Part shown: in pieces, positions 10,087 to 19,175 of the stretch
Layout: each line of letters starts with the position of its first letter
Position numbering within the stretch: position 1 is the stretch's first letter
Assembly: GCF_000799465.1 (NCBI RefSeq)
Contig: NZ_JUGU01000001.1
Location: 310,001 to 374,000 of the forward strand
Direction: 5' to 3'
Length of the DNA: 64,000 bases
From: Psychroserpens sp. Hel_I_66
GTDB lineage: Bacteria > Bacteroidota > Bacteroidia > Flavobacteriales > Flavobacteriaceae
The notes under the pieces: model-generated
Told to the model about the DNA's origin: nothing
Seen by the model: only the letters and a program-made list of their open reading frames with translations
Database searches by the model: none
Translations under genes and position numbers: made by a program

Positions 10087-10902
10087 ATGAAAAAAAATTA
10101 CACAAAACAATTAGTAATGCTCATCTTAACTTTGAGTATGAGTGCACTGTCATTTGCACAAATTATTGCAGATGGAACTTATAAAATTTTAAATGATGTT
10201 CATTCTGAAGTAATGAGCATAAACACCGTTGCGGGAGATCTTATTGTTGGTAGAGCTATTATGGCAGTACCAAATTCTACAGATGATTTACAACTTTGGT
10301 CGTTTATGCATCAAGGTGGAGATGTTTATAAGATTCAAAATGTTGGAGATGGCTCTACTTTGGGTGTAAAAGATGGATGGTGTGGTCAATTTGGGGATGT
10401 ACAAGTTGGGTTTGATGCCTCTAATCCATACGTTCTTATTAAAGTATCTGCAGCAGATGCAATGGACACTTATGTTTTTGAAATCGCTTTTGATGCGAGC
10501 TGTAATTTTGGTTCAACAAACGACCCAATAAAATGTTTTGATATTGATGGTGGAAATTCTGGTGCTAAGATTCAAACGTTTGATATTAATACAGGAAACC
10601 CTAATCAGCAATTTAAAATTGTTTTACCAGGCTCATTAAGTACAGACGATCTTAATTTTCAATCGGAAATTAATTCACATTATCATAAGAGTAGTAGAGT
10701 TTTTACTTTAAGTGCCAATACTAATATTTCTATTTCAAACATTCAGATTTTTGATTTAAATGGAAGGCTAATAAATACAGATAACGTTATCGATAATAAT
10801 CAAGCAAATTTAGATTTTAAAGAAAATGCGAATGGTCTCTATTTTGTAAAGATTGATCTAAATAACAATCAACAAGTTGTAAAAAGAGTGCTTGTATACT
10901 AA
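10087..10902 (+). CDS. Ricin-type lectin domain protein with T9SS sorting tail
   Basis: 271 residues. Sec signal peptide (1-24, ending SFAQ). Residues ~25-180 look like a ricin-type beta-trefoil: a repeat of YKILN..., VYKIQNVGDGSTLGV, and a final QTFDINTGNPNQQFKI. The C-terminal ~75 residues are a type A T9SS sorting domain (IQIFDLNGRLINTD ... NGLYFVKIDLNNNQQVVKRVLVY), so the protein is probably secreted and attached to the surface. It has no catalytic domain I can recognise and would be a stand-alone glycan-binding protein. It lies 20 bp after the second GH30 gene and is probably in the operon. Confidence 0.75.
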   Translation: MKKNYTKQLVMLILTLSMSALSFAQIIADGTYKILNDVHSEVMSINTVAGDLIVGRAIMAVPNSTDDLQLWSFMHQGGDVYKIQNVGDGSTLGVKDGWCGQFGDVQVGFDASNPYVLIKVSAADAMDTYVFEIAFDASCNFGSTNDPIKCFDIDGGNSGAKIQTFDINTGNPNQQFKIVLPGSLSTDDLNFQSEINSHYHKSSRVFTLSANTNISISNIQIFDLNGRLINTDNVIDNNQANLDFKENANGLYFVKIDLNNNQQVVKRVLVY

Positions 10903-10965
10903 ACTACATGGTTAGTTCCTTTATTTTTAAGGATTTAGTGACTTGTAATTAAGCAAAAGAAAATC

Positions 10966-13935
10966 ATGAAAAAAATACTTTTTGTTTTCAGCCTATTTAT
11001 AGGCTTAGGCGTTAGCGCACAAAATTTAGAACAAAGTGCAACCATAGATTTTGGTCCAACTGGTGGAACAAATGGTGCAGTAACAGCAAGTCCAGACTCC
11101 AATGGAAATTATTGGAACAATGCCACATCTGGTACTTTGGGAACTAGTATAAGTTTAGTCAATACTCTAAATGCAGCTTCTGGTTTTACCATGGAAGTGA
11201 CCGATAGTTTTATTGTAAATAACTCTGTAAACTATGGTCCAACAACAACAGATGCTTCGCAACTAGGGGATTTGTCCATACAATCAGCAACCCAAGATTA
11301 TTTTTATTTAGAAACTAGTGCATCGGGTAACAATACTGGGCAATTAACGTTTTCGGGTTTAGATGTAAATAACGCTTATAAATTTTATGTATTTGCTTCA
11401 AGACCGACGGGAAGCACAAGAATAACAAATTATATTTTTACTGGTGATGAGATATTTAATGCAACAGTTCAAACTAGTGATGGAGGCTCGGGAAATTTAG
11501 ATAATGTATTGGAAACGCAACTTTTACTTCCTAATGCAAGTGGCGAGATTACGATAGGTTTGTCTATTGCTCAAGGAGGTTTTGGTTATATTAACACCTT
11601 AAAGTTTGAAGAATACAGCAATGTGACTTTCGTGGATGTTGCATCCATTAGTGTTGCAGGTAATGATATTAACCAAACCGGACAAACATCTCAAATGACT
11701 GCTGAGGTATTACCAGCAAATGCTACAGATCCATCAGTAATTTGGAGTGTAGATGATGAATCTATTGCAGTAATTAACAGTAATGGTTTGCTAGCACCAG
11801 TATCTAACGGAACTGTCACTGTAAAAGCTACAAGTGTAGATAATCCTTCAATATTTGGCGATTTGACTATTACAGTTTCAAACCAAACTACCGAACTGTA
11901 TTTTTCAGGAACAGCTACCGAAAATGGAGATAATGTTTCCACAGCAATTCCAATGAAAATGGTTACTGGTGTAGATAATGCAGTAACTCCTATTTTCGAA
12001 ATTTACACCTCTTTAAACGAGACGGGAAATTTCAGTTTTTATACTTCTCAAGATGGAAGTGCTCAAATTTATGGAGCTGGATCTAGCACTGGAGAACTTC
12101 AAATTAATGGAGCTGGAATTGATGCTTCGGAAAGTGGACCAGTTTTAATAACTGTTAACTTAGATGATAATACCTATTCAATTTTACCAATAAATTGGAG
12201 TGTCGTAGGTAGCTCAATCCCTAATAGTTGGAGCGGAGATGAACCTTTAACATATCAGGGAGATGGTATTTGGTCTGCAACTATAGATATGACTACTGTA
12301 AATAGCGATACTAACCCTAGATTTATATTTAAAGGAAATCAAAATTGGAGCTATGTAATTAAGAAAATTGCAGGAACACAATCCGTTGTTTCAGAATCTC
12401 AAGGCAATCAATTTGGTATTCTTTTACAAGATATCGACTTAAACTACGGAACTTTTCTAATTACTTTAAATCTATCAGATTACACATATAGCGTAGAATG
12501 TGATGATATTGATGATTATAAAGTGTCATTTATGGGATCTTCTGTTGCTAGAGGTGTTGGAGCCACAAATCAAGAAGGATATGCTTACCAATATGATGTA
12601 TTGTTATCACAAAGAGCATCTAATGGAAGTTCACCATTTTACAGATCTAATATTTCTGTAAGCGGAAATAATACTGTTGCAGTTTTAAATAGGTATGAAA
12701 AAGATTTGATTGGAGATTGTGGTACCTACGTGGTCTATGGGTTATCATTAGGAAACGAGGGTGTTCATGAAAACGGACAGTCTGCTTTTGATCAATTTGA
12801 GACTAATCTTCAAATTTTAATTCAGAAGGCAATTGATGACGGTAGAGTTCCTGTGATCATGAATAACTATACACGTGGAGATTATAATGCATCAGATTAT
12901 AACTTCATTAAGCAAATGAATTTATTAATTGGCCAATGGGATTTACCAAGTGTTAACCTTTTAGGAGCAGTTGATAATGGCACTGGTAATTGGGCCACAG
13001 GTTACGAAGATGATTATTTACATCCAAACGACGCTGGTCATACTGAGTTTTTTTATGCTATGGTACCATCGTTATTTGATGCTTTAGAAGCCAACAAACC
13101 ACAACCGGTATTTACTGATGCCACAGAGATTTCTTTATCTCCTTCATCCATCAATAGTTTAGCGTTTACACCTGAAAATATAGTGCATCCATTTACAGTG
13201 TCTTTAGATTTTAAAACAAATAATAACGGACAAATTATAGCCTATTCAACAGATAATACATCTAATGGAACTGTTGGAATAGACGCAAATGGATATTTAA
13301 AGTACACTTCACCTACTGGTGCTACAATTACAGATAATATTACAGTTAATGATAATACTTGGCATAATGTAACGCTTACACATTATTATGCAAGAGGAGA
13401 AACTTTTTTATATAGAGATGCTAATTTAGTAGGATCTTATGCAGAGCAATTAGAGACAGATACGTTTAATGTTCACGGTTCTTCATCACCTGCAAATGTG
13501 AGTTACAAAAACTGGTTGTTCTATCGGTCAGGTATGACTTCAGAAGAAATCACAACGGTTCACAACGGTACATTGCTAAAATCTAGTCTAGAGCTTTATG
13601 CGCCTTTAGACGAAGCGGGAGTTTTGGGTGATGATCCTTATGCAAATCTTGCTCAAAGCACAAATACTGTTGATGCTACAAATTTTACTTTAGGAGCGAT
13701 GGATATTGATAAGAGAAATCTTATTCAAATTCATCCCAATCCTGTCAAAAATGTATTGAACATAAATACTGCTGAAAATATAAAAGAAGTAAATGTGTAT
13801 AGTCTTACAGGCGTTTTGCTAAATACCATAAATTCTAATAAGCAAATAAGCTTTAAAGATTATACCACAGGCTTATATGTAGTTAAAGTTGAAACGTCTT
13901 TAGGATCTCAAACTTTTAAAATTATTAAGGAATAG
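10966..13935 (+). CDS. Multidomain secreted SGNH esterase with SusE/F-like binding modules, LamG domain and T9SS tail
   Basis: 989 residues. Signal peptide ends SAQ (~residue 19). Domains in order: a beta-rich module starting ATIDFGPTGG (~23-220); a BIG2-like Ig domain (~222-305, ASISVAGNDINQTGQTSQM); two glycan-binding modules (~310-400 ELYFSGTATENGD, ~405-510 NWSVVGSSIPNSWSGDEPLTY) matching those of the SusE-like lipoprotein at 5366-7090; an SGNH hydrolase (~518-705) with block I FMGSSVARGVGA (Ser525/526), a GLSLGNEG block and block V DDYLHPNDAGH (Asp683, His686); a LamG-like lectin (~715-880); a type A T9SS tail (~918-989, IHPNPVKNVLNI ... GLYVVKVETS). It is probably a surface carbohydrate de-acylase. 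The GDS of block I is GSS here, so the nucleophile assignment is tentative. Confidence 0.8.
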   Translation: MKKILFVFSLFIGLGVSAQNLEQSATIDFGPTGGTNGAVTASPDSNGNYWNNATSGTLGTSISLVNTLNAASGFTMEVTDSFIVNNSVNYGPTTTDASQLGDLSIQSATQDYFYLETSASGNNTGQLTFSGLDVNNAYKFYVFASRPTGSTRITNYIFTGDEIFNATVQTSDGGSGNLDNVLETQLLLPNASGEITIGLSIAQGGFGYINTLKFEEYSNVTFVDVASISVAGNDINQTGQTSQMTAEVLPANATDPSVIWSVDDESIAVINSNGLLAPVSNGTVTVKATSVDNPSIFGDLTITVSNQTTELYFSGTATENGDNVSTAIPMKMVTGVDNAVTPIFEIYTSLNETGNFSFYTSQDGSAQIYGAGSSTGELQINGAGIDASESGPVLITVNLDDNTYSILPINWSVVGSSIPNSWSGDEPLTYQGDGIWSATIDMTTVNSDTNPRFIFKGNQNWSYVIKKIAGTQSVVSESQGNQFGILLQDIDLNYGTFLITLNLSDYTYSVECDDIDDYKVSFMGSSVARGVGATNQEGYAYQYDVLLSQRASNGSSPFYRSNISVSGNNTVAVLNRYEKDLIGDCGTYVVYGLSLGNEGVHENGQSAFDQFETNLQILIQKAIDDGRVPVIMNNYTRGDYNASDYNFIKQMNLLIGQWDLPSVNLLGAVDNGTGNWATGYEDDYLHPNDAGHTEFFYAMVPSLFDALEANKPQPVFTDATEISLSPSSINSLAFTPENIVHPFTVSLDFKTNNNGQIIAYSTDNTSNGTVGIDANGYLKYTSPTGATITDNITVNDNTWHNVTLTHYYARGETFLYRDANLVGSYAEQLETDTFNVHGSSSPANVSYKNWLFYRSGMTSEEITTVHNGTLLKSSLELYAPLDEAGVLGDDPYANLAQSTNTVDATNFTLGAMDIDKRNLIQIHPNPVKNVLNINTAENIKEVNVYSLTGVLLNTINSNKQISFKDYTTGLYVVKVETSLGSQTFKIIKE

Positions 13936-13990
13936 TTGCTAAAAAAAGCGAAAATCTATATAAAGTTTAATGTTTTATATCATGGCATAA

Positions 13991-14158
13991 TTGACACAAA
14001 TAGTTAACCAAATAAGTATTTACAGTCTTACAGGAAGTTTGTTGAATACTGTAAAGCTCAATAATTCTGTGAATTTAAGCACTTATGATTCAGGTTTGTA
14101 CATGGTTGAAATTGAAACATCAACAGGACTTCATACTTTGAAGATTATTAAAGAGTAA
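13991..14158 (+). pseudogene. Orphan T9SS C-terminal sorting domain (gene remnant)
   Basis: The frame from 13991 reads ...VNQISIYSLTGSLL, then NLSTYDSGLYMVEIET and ends GLHTLKIIKE-stop. This is the last ~55 residues of a type A T9SS sorting domain, similar to but not a copy of the tail of the esterase before it. There is no start codon, signal peptide or passenger domain: a stop at 13988 closes the frame. It is the stump of a deleted secreted-enzyme gene. Confidence 0.8.
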
Positions 14159-14167
14159 TTAAAAGTT

Positions 14168-14302
14168 ATGAAAAAGAGTTTGTTATTTGCTTTGCTTATC
14201 ATTCCGTATCTTGTTCTTAGTCAGAATAAAACCGAAACCATCAGATTGTTTTTCCTTGGCGGTCAATCCAATATGAATGGTTTTGGGTACAATAAAAAGT
14301 GA
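14168..14302 (+). pseudogene. Truncated sialate O-acetylesterase-like (SASA/DUF303) gene start
   Basis: A 44-codon frame with ATG at 14168, 9 bp after the T9SS stump. It codes for a Sec signal peptide (MKKSLLFALLIIPYLVLSQ) and then IRLFFLGGQSNMNGFG, the GQSNM block I with the catalytic Ser of SASA/DUF303 carbohydrate acetylesterases. It ends at TGA 14300-14302; the rest of the ~250-residue enzyme is missing and no continuation was found in other frames. So this is the 5' end of a decayed or deleted esterase gene. Confidence 0.75.
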
Positions 14303-14619
14303 ACTAAGATTTAAATGATAGCAGCCGGTTTACATACTGCAATTTTAAACGTGAGCTGGGATGGAGTTCCAGAGATTGCATTTTTTTAACTCCGTCATCC
14401 CCATTTACAATTGGCTAGTCGTAATAATATCTCAAGTAATAACTTGGCTAATTATTCTTTGATTTATAGCCCTAAAATTTTTAGTCCTATTTTATTAGCT
14501 TCTGCTAAACTTGTTTTTTTGTTGAATATGATTAATGTACTGGCGCAGAATCCATATTGAATTTTATTGCTTTTGGGATTGAAACATATCACGTTTTGAA
14601 TGTTGTTGACATATTTTAT
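14303..14619. other. Gene-free stretch after the decayed esterase
   Basis: 317 bp without a convincing gene. A 24-codon frame from 14315 begins MIAAGLHTAIL and stops at 14387; I could not match it and it may be another scrap of deleted DNA. The rest is A+T-rich with no clear hairpin terminator, although two operons converge here. Confidence 0.5.
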
Positions 14620-15816
14620 CTAATGATTATATAAGGAACGTCTAATTCCCAGTTCTAAACCTCGCAATTCTGCAAGACCTCTTAAACGTCCAATACCAGA
14701 ATATCCCGGATTTGTTTTCTTTTTAAGATCATCCAGCATTTTGTGGCCATGATCTGGTCTAAATGGCATTCGAAAATCTTTTCTTCCATTCTTTTTACGC
14801 TCTAATTGTTGTTCAATCAATGCTTTCATAACACCAAACATATCGACGTCGCCATCTAGATGATCTGCTTCATGGAAGTTGCCATAGTCATCCCGTTTTG
14901 TAGCTCTTAAATGAATAAAATGAATACGATCTCCCAAGCGTTCAACCATGCCCACCAAATCATTGTCGGCTCTTACTCCAAAAGATCCTGTGCAAAATGT
15001 GAGCCCGTTGTTTGGGCTCTTAACTGCCTCGTATAAATCTACAATATCCTGTTCTGTACTTACAACTCTTGGCAATCCAAGAATTGAAAAAGGTGGATCG
15101 TCTGGATGGATACACATCAAAATGCCTGCTTTTTCTGCGGAAGGCATAATTTCCGATAGGAAATAAAATAGATTTGCTTTCAATTCGTGAGTACCAATAC
15201 CTTTATAGGTCGATAGAATTTGGTTGAATTCCTTTAGTGTGTAGCCTTCTTCTGCACCAGGTAGTCCAGCAATGATATTATTTATTAATTGTTTTTGTAC
15301 TTCTTCGGAAGCATTCTGAAGGAAAAGTTTAGCGTCTTCCTGTTGTTTCTGGTTGTAATCATGTTCTGCTCCGGGACGTTTCAGAAGAAATAATTCAAAA
15401 GCTGCAAATGCTGCAGCTTCAAAACGAAGAGCAGTCGATTTATCTTCAATTTCATAATCGAGATTGGTACGCGTCCAGTCTAAAACTGGCATAAAATTAT
15501 AGCATACAATGTCAATACCACACTCGCCTAGATTTAAAAGTGTTTGTTTGTAATTTTTGATGTAGGCTTTATAATCTCCAGATTTTGTCTTTATGTTTTC
15601 GTGAATTGGTACGCTTTCTACAACAGACCACGTCAACCCAACGCTTTCAATTTCAGATTTACGTTTTTTAATATCGGCAATAGTCCAAACTTGACCGTTT
15701 GGAACTTGGTGTAACGCTGAAACAACACCTGTTGCTCCAGATTGTTTTATATCTAAAAGAGAGACTGGGTCATTTGGACCATACCATCTCCATGTTTGCT
15801 CTAGTTTTAAACTCAT
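14620..15816 (-). CDS. uxuA: Mannonate dehydratase
   Basis: 398 residues, the usual length. Converts D-mannonate to 2-keto-3-deoxy-D-gluconate in glucuronate breakdown. Family blocks visible: [18 protein letters not shown] at the N-terminus, [14 protein letters not shown], and metal-ligand regions [27 protein letters not shown] and FRPDHGH near the C-terminus. It follows the SDR oxidoreductase gene by 9 bp on the same strand, and the two catalyse consecutive steps. This makes uronate-containing glycans a likely carbon source for the organism, though the link to the neighbouring susCD locus is only one of position. Confidence 0.95.
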   Translation of the reverse strand: MSLKLEQTWRWYGPNDPVSLLDIKQSGATGVVSALHQVPNGQVWTIADIKKRKSEIESVGLTWSVVESVPIHENIKTKSGDYKAYIKNYKQTLLNLGECGIDIVCYNFMPVLDWTRTNLDYEIEDKSTALRFEAAAFAAFELFLLKRPGAEHDYNQKQQEDAKLFLQNASEEVQKQLINNIIAGLPGAEEGYTLKEFNQILSTYKGIGTHELKANLFYFLSEIMPSAEKAGILMCIHPDDPPFSILGLPRVVSTEQDIVDLYEAVKSPNNGLTFCTGSFGVRADNDLVGMVERLGDRIHFIHLRATKRDDYGNFHEADHLDGDVDMFGVMKALIEQQLERKKNGRKDFRMPFRPDHGHKMLDDLKKKTNPGYSGIGRLRGLAELRGLELGIRRSLYNH

Positions 15817-15825
15817 AATCTCTAT

Positions 15826-16653
15826 TTAAACACCACTGTAAGCAGCAAATCCTCCATCAATTGGTACAACAACACCTGTTACAAATTTCGAACCTTCTCC
15901 ACACAACCATAATGTCGTGCCCACCAAATCTTCTGGTTCACCGTAGCGACCCATTGGTGTTTGGTCTATAATCTGTTGTCCGCGTTTTGTTAGACTTCCG
16001 TCGTCATTAGTTAATAGGGATTGGTTTTGATCTGTCAAGAAAAAACCAGGAGCCAGAGCATTAACTCGAATACCAACTTTAGAAAAGTGAACAGCCAGCC
16101 ACTGTGTGAAATTTGATACAGCAGCTTTTGCACCGCTATAAGCTGGAATTTTGGTTAGAGGTGTAAAAGCATTCATGGAAGAAATATTCAAAACACTGCA
16201 ACCGTCTCTGCCAACCATATCTTCTGCGAATACCTGAGTTGGTATTAATGTTCCCAAAAAATTTAGGTTAAACGTGAATTCGATTCCTTTTGGGTCTAGG
16301 TCAAAAAAGGTTTTAAATCCTTCTGTTGTGTTTTTTAAATCTACCATTTCAAAAAAAGGATTAGAGGTCGTTCCCAATGGATGATTTCCACCTGCTCCAT
16401 TTAATAGGATATCACATTTTCCAAATGCTGAATTGATTTCTTTTTTAGCTTCTATTAAGGAATCTTTTTCCAAAACGTTAGCAGCTACACCAATTGCTTT
16501 TCCACCATTTTCATTAATTTTTTCTGCAACTTGATTGGCTGCTTCTTTTCTTAAATCTAACACAGCAATATTGTGTCCCTCTTTTGCTAATGCTTCTGCT
16601 AAAGTGCTACATAAAACACCTCCAGCACCAGTTACTACTATTGTTTTACCCAT
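15826..16653 (-). CDS. SDR-family D-mannonate oxidoreductase (fructuronate reductase)
   Basis: 275 residues. Classical short-chain dehydrogenase: N-terminal NAD(P)-binding TGAGGVLCSTLAEAL (Rossmann), a NGAGG motif in place of NNAG, catalytic Ser in NISSMNAF, YSGAK (Tyr and Lys), and C-terminal VVPIDGGF. SDR enzymes in this position before uxuA in Bacteroidota reduce fructuronate to mannonate, replacing the unrelated UxuB of E. coli; the assignment rests on that context. First gene of the two-gene uronate operon. Confidence 0.85.
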   Translation of the reverse strand: MGKTIVVTGAGGVLCSTLAEALAKEGHNIAVLDLRKEAANQVAEKINENGGKAIGVAANVLEKDSLIEAKKEINSAFGKCDILLNGAGGNHPLGTTSNPFFEMVDLKNTTEGFKTFFDLDPKGIEFTFNLNFLGTLIPTQVFAEDMVGRDGCSVLNISSMNAFTPLTKIPAYSGAKAAVSNFTQWLAVHFSKVGIRVNALAPGFFLTDQNQSLLTNDDGSLTKRGQQIIDQTPMGRYGEPEDLVGTTLWLCGEGSKFVTGVVVPIDGGFAAYSGV

Positions 16654-16777
16654 TAAATTTTGATTAGTTTATAGTTTGTTGTCTAAATCAACCTCAAAAT
16701 AAATAAGTTTGATTAAAATATCAAGGAGAATAGGTGGTTTATTGGATTTGGAACAACTGTATTACCAATTCTGGACA

Positions 16778-17371
16778 TTATATAACCTCTATGAATTCTA
16801 TAAATATTTCGAAAGTTTCTTCTTTACCATTACCAATTAATAACTGCATTTCAACAACATCTTCACCGTCATAATTTGGTACGTTTACTGGTTCACCGTG
16901 ATATGTTGCCTCCATCTTATTAAAAGGGATACTGATGGTTTCCCATTTACCGTCACCCTTGGTAGGAAAAGTATAAGCGTAAGAATGACGACCCTTTGGC
17001 GCTCTAACGCGAAAGTTGTAATCTTTGCCATCTCCTTTTAAGCGTAATAAGAAAGATTCTGAATTATTAGGGATAATGTAAGGATCCTTTTCTACAGTTT
17101 GGTGAATTGAACAAAATCCACCATCATTTTCTAAAGAAACCTTACCAGAAAAATGTGCATAACTGTCATCTGTCATTTTGAGGTTGCTATCTGATCTACC
17201 ACCCATAACGACATCATCCTGTATACGCCATTTACCTTTACCCTGTTCAGGAAAACTGTAAAGTGTTGTTTCAGTTTGATCTTTTTTAGAATTATTCTGG
17301 TTTTCTGTTGCTTTATTTTGATTGGACATACAAGACGTTATTAAAATTATAAAAATTATTGTTTTCATCAC
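16778..17371 (-). CDS. CIA30-family lipoprotein
   Basis: 197 residues; short lipoprotein signal with lipobox ITSC (Cys14) and a polar linker. The rest is a galactose-binding-like CIA30 domain: WRIQDDVVMGGRSDSN, FSGKVSLENDGGFCSI, and IPFNKMEATYHGEPV. CIA30 was named for a mitochondrial complex I assembly factor, but bacterial lipoproteins of this kind have no shown link to complex I, and a carbohydrate- or protein-binding role is just as likely. It is 124 bp before the uronate operon on the same strand and may or may not be co-transcribed. Confidence 0.8.
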   Translation of the reverse strand: MMKTIIFIILITSCMSNQNKATENQNNSKKDQTETTLYSFPEQGKGKWRIQDDVVMGGRSDSNLKMTDDSYAHFSGKVSLENDGGFCSIHQTVEKDPYIIPNNSESFLLRLKGDGKDYNFRVRAPKGRHSYAYTFPTKGDGKWETISIPFNKMEATYHGEPVNVPNYDGEDVVEMQLLIGNGKEETFEIFIEFIEVI

Positions 17372-17616
17372 ACTACTATTTTATAAATAAGAGATATAAT
17401 TATTGAAAAATTGAGCAGCTTATTTAATGTATTTACTAACCGCTAGAATCTTCAGAATATTGGTTGAAGATGATAAAAAATCCCGTAGCAATTTAGCTCA
17501 AATCAAATTATATTTACTCTAATTGGTTACACTTTGATAGTTTATGGTTAGTTGTGCGCTAATTTTGAATTAAAGAGATGGATTTGCTTATTGTAAAATA
17601 TCGCTTAAAAATACAA
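17372..17616. other. Intergenic stretch between CIA30 and the tmRNA terminator
   Basis: About 245 bp, A+T-rich. I see no gene, tRNA or strong hairpin here. It must hold the promoter of the CIA30 gene. Confidence 0.4.
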
Positions 17617-17645
17617 AACCCTGTAAATAAGTCATTTACAGGGTT
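17617..17645 (-). terminator. ssrA: Intrinsic terminator of the tmRNA gene
   Basis: A perfect 12-bp inverted repeat (AACCCTGTAAAT and its complement, 5-nt loop) directly after the tmRNA 3' end. Read on the minus strand it is followed by TTGTATTTTT. The stem begins 5 nt after the mature end of the RNA. Confidence 0.85.
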
Positions 17646-17650
17646 AATTG

Positions 17651-18043
17651 TGGAGTCGGAGAGAATCGAACTCTCGTCCAAACAAGCTATTAAAGAGCCT
17701 TCTACACGTTTAGTCTTTCATTGGTTTTTCGATGCTGAGCTGGCAAAAGACAACCCACTCAACACTTATCTTTTTAATCTCGAAAGTGCGTCAAAGCGCC
17801 ACACGATCTAAGTCAATATTTTCGATGCCTCTAATAAGAACGCCATTAACCAAGGCTTTCTGGAGACATTTAGCCTTCCTACCTAGTAGGAACTAGCTTA
17901 ATCTTACTATAATTCAGATTAGGCAGCTAAAGCGTAGTTATTCTCGCCGATTAAAAAGTTGACCTAGCCTTTTACGTGTTTCAAAGTCATTACACGACGT
18001 GCTTACCGTTCAATAAGTCTCGCTGTCAAAACCAGTCGACCCC
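17651..18043 (-). ncRNA. ssrA: Transfer-messenger RNA (tmRNA)
   Basis: 393 nt. The 5' end GGGGTCGACTGGTTTTGACAG and 3' end ...GGACGAGAGTTCGATTCTC...CGACTCCA form the tRNA-like acceptor (GGGGTCG with CGACTCC, one G-U pair) and T arm. The resume codon is GGC at 17948-17946 and the tag frame, 17948-17919, codes GENNYALAA-stop, the tag expected for Flavobacteria. The 3' CCA is not encoded: the genome reads CCACAA after the stem, so it must be added by nucleotidyltransferase. The RNA rescues stalled ribosomes together with SmpB. Confidence 0.97.
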
Positions 18044-18167
18044 ATTTTAGTGATAATTTTGGCGTTACCTTTCAGGTCAGGCTTTCACTACTCGCTCTCT
18101 ACGAGGAGCTCAAACAAACCGTTCAATCCTTAACGCGCTTACCCAATGTACTGTAATAACAGTAAAA
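18044..18167 (-). ncRNA. Possible structured leader or separate small RNA upstream of tmRNA
   Basis: Between a good -7 box (18174-18181) and the mature tmRNA 5' end lie about 124 nt that are richer in G+C than nearby spacers and have stops in all frames on the tmRNA strand. Several pairings are visible: an ACCT-GAA-AGGT hairpin, GCGTTA with TAACGC across most of the segment, and GGTTT with AAGCC enclosing a GCTC/GAGC hairpin. It could be a 5' precursor removed from tmRNA or an independent small RNA (6S-like shape is one idea). Function is unknown and the ends are inferred. Confidence 0.4.
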
Positions 18168-18173
18168 GGAGTG

Positions 18174-18181
18174 CAAAACTA
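18174..18181 (-). promoter_or_regulatory. -7 box for the tmRNA transcript
   Basis: TAGTTTTG on the minus strand fits the Bacteroidota TAnnTTTG box. A TTTG lies 15 nt further upstream (18200-18197), a little closer than the usual -33 spacing. It would start transcription near 18167, about 124 nt before the mature tmRNA. Confidence 0.5.
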
Positions 18182-18252
18182 CTAAAATTTATTGTACAAA
18201 AGTTATACCAAAATCAATATTTGGAAATATGGCGCAAAGAGTATGTTTTATC

Positions 18253-19029
18253 CTATCTAACGTTAGTATCTGGATATTTAGATTTTATTAGCATGAAAAC
18301 ACCATAAAGTGCCACACCCACAGCAACAATACCTAATACTATAGTTCCAAATTCGTTCTGCAATAAGTTAAAAGCATCGGTTCTGTTAATATCTCCACTA
18401 GAATTGCTCATGCCAGCCTTAAAAAATAAATATGCCATGATACCAATAACTATTCCTCTAGCTGTAAAACCCATTTTTCCAGATTTTATTAATAAACTTT
18501 GTGCGTCACTATCAATACCAGCATGCTCCACATCCTCTTTGTACTTGCCTGAATATGCCACATATAATTCATATATCGCCTTACCCAATAATATAATGGC
18601 AATCACAAAAGCGATAATGTTACCATAATCTGAATTAAGTAATTTAGAACTAGAACTAGAACCAGAACCTCCAGAAGAACCGCCAAATGCCATTTTTAAA
18701 GCAGAATATGCAAAAAATCCATAAACTACACCACTTGCCCCATAAGCCACACGTTTAAAATAACCCTTAGCATCATCATCAAGATTCTTTGGGTTTGCAA
18801 AGGCCTGATAGAGTCGGTATAACATATAGCAAACGAGGCCTAATCCTAAAATAGCGAGCAATACTTTTCCATAAGACTGCTCTGCTAAAAATTTTAGAAT
18901 GCCATCTTTACCACTTTTACTTCCTCCTTGTCCAAAAGCAGCGAGTGCAGTAAGTACACCAATTAGTAAATACACAATTCCTTTCGCGCCCATTCCCAAA
19001 CGGGCTATCATTTCTTTTTTTGAACTCAT
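18253..19029 (-). CDS. DUF1206 membrane protein
   Basis: 258 residues, six predicted membrane helices arranged as three repeats of two, each repeat opening with a G-x-x-AKG/ASG/ARG-I/V-V-Y/I motif (LGMGAKGIVYLLIG; VAYGASGVVYGFFA; GFTARGIVIGIMA). That is the DUF1206 pattern. A Ser/Gly-rich loop (about residues 115-128) separates the second and third repeats. Function is unknown. It is a single-gene unit between the tmRNA gene and a divergent small gene. Confidence 0.88.
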   Translation of the reverse strand: MSSKKEMIARLGMGAKGIVYLLIGVLTALAAFGQGGSKSGKDGILKFLAEQSYGKVLLAILGLGLVCYMLYRLYQAFANPKNLDDDAKGYFKRVAYGASGVVYGFFAYSALKMAFGGSSGGSGSSSSSKLLNSDYGNIIAFVIAIILLGKAIYELYVAYSGKYKEDVEHAGIDSDAQSLLIKSGKMGFTARGIVIGIMAYLFFKAGMSNSSGDINRTDAFNLLQNEFGTIVLGIVAVGVALYGVFMLIKSKYPDTNVR

Positions 19030-19175
19030 TTTGTTTTTATGTTGGTTACATCCTTAATATCTGTAATACTGTTGAGGTTTATTAACTGTTTTAAAAAATT
19101 TAGTAACGCAAAAGAGACATCCTTTTCTTTTTAACAACGTTATGTTTATTTTTAATGCTATAAATTTTTTAGATA

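Noticed and set aside
14315..14389. 24-codon frame MIAAGLHTAIL...
   Set aside because: Too short and unmatched to be called a gene; kept only as a note in the gene-free stretch.
17578..17811. 77-codon plus-strand frame
   Set aside because: It lies antisense across the tmRNA 3' end and its terminator; the sequence is fully explained by ssrA.
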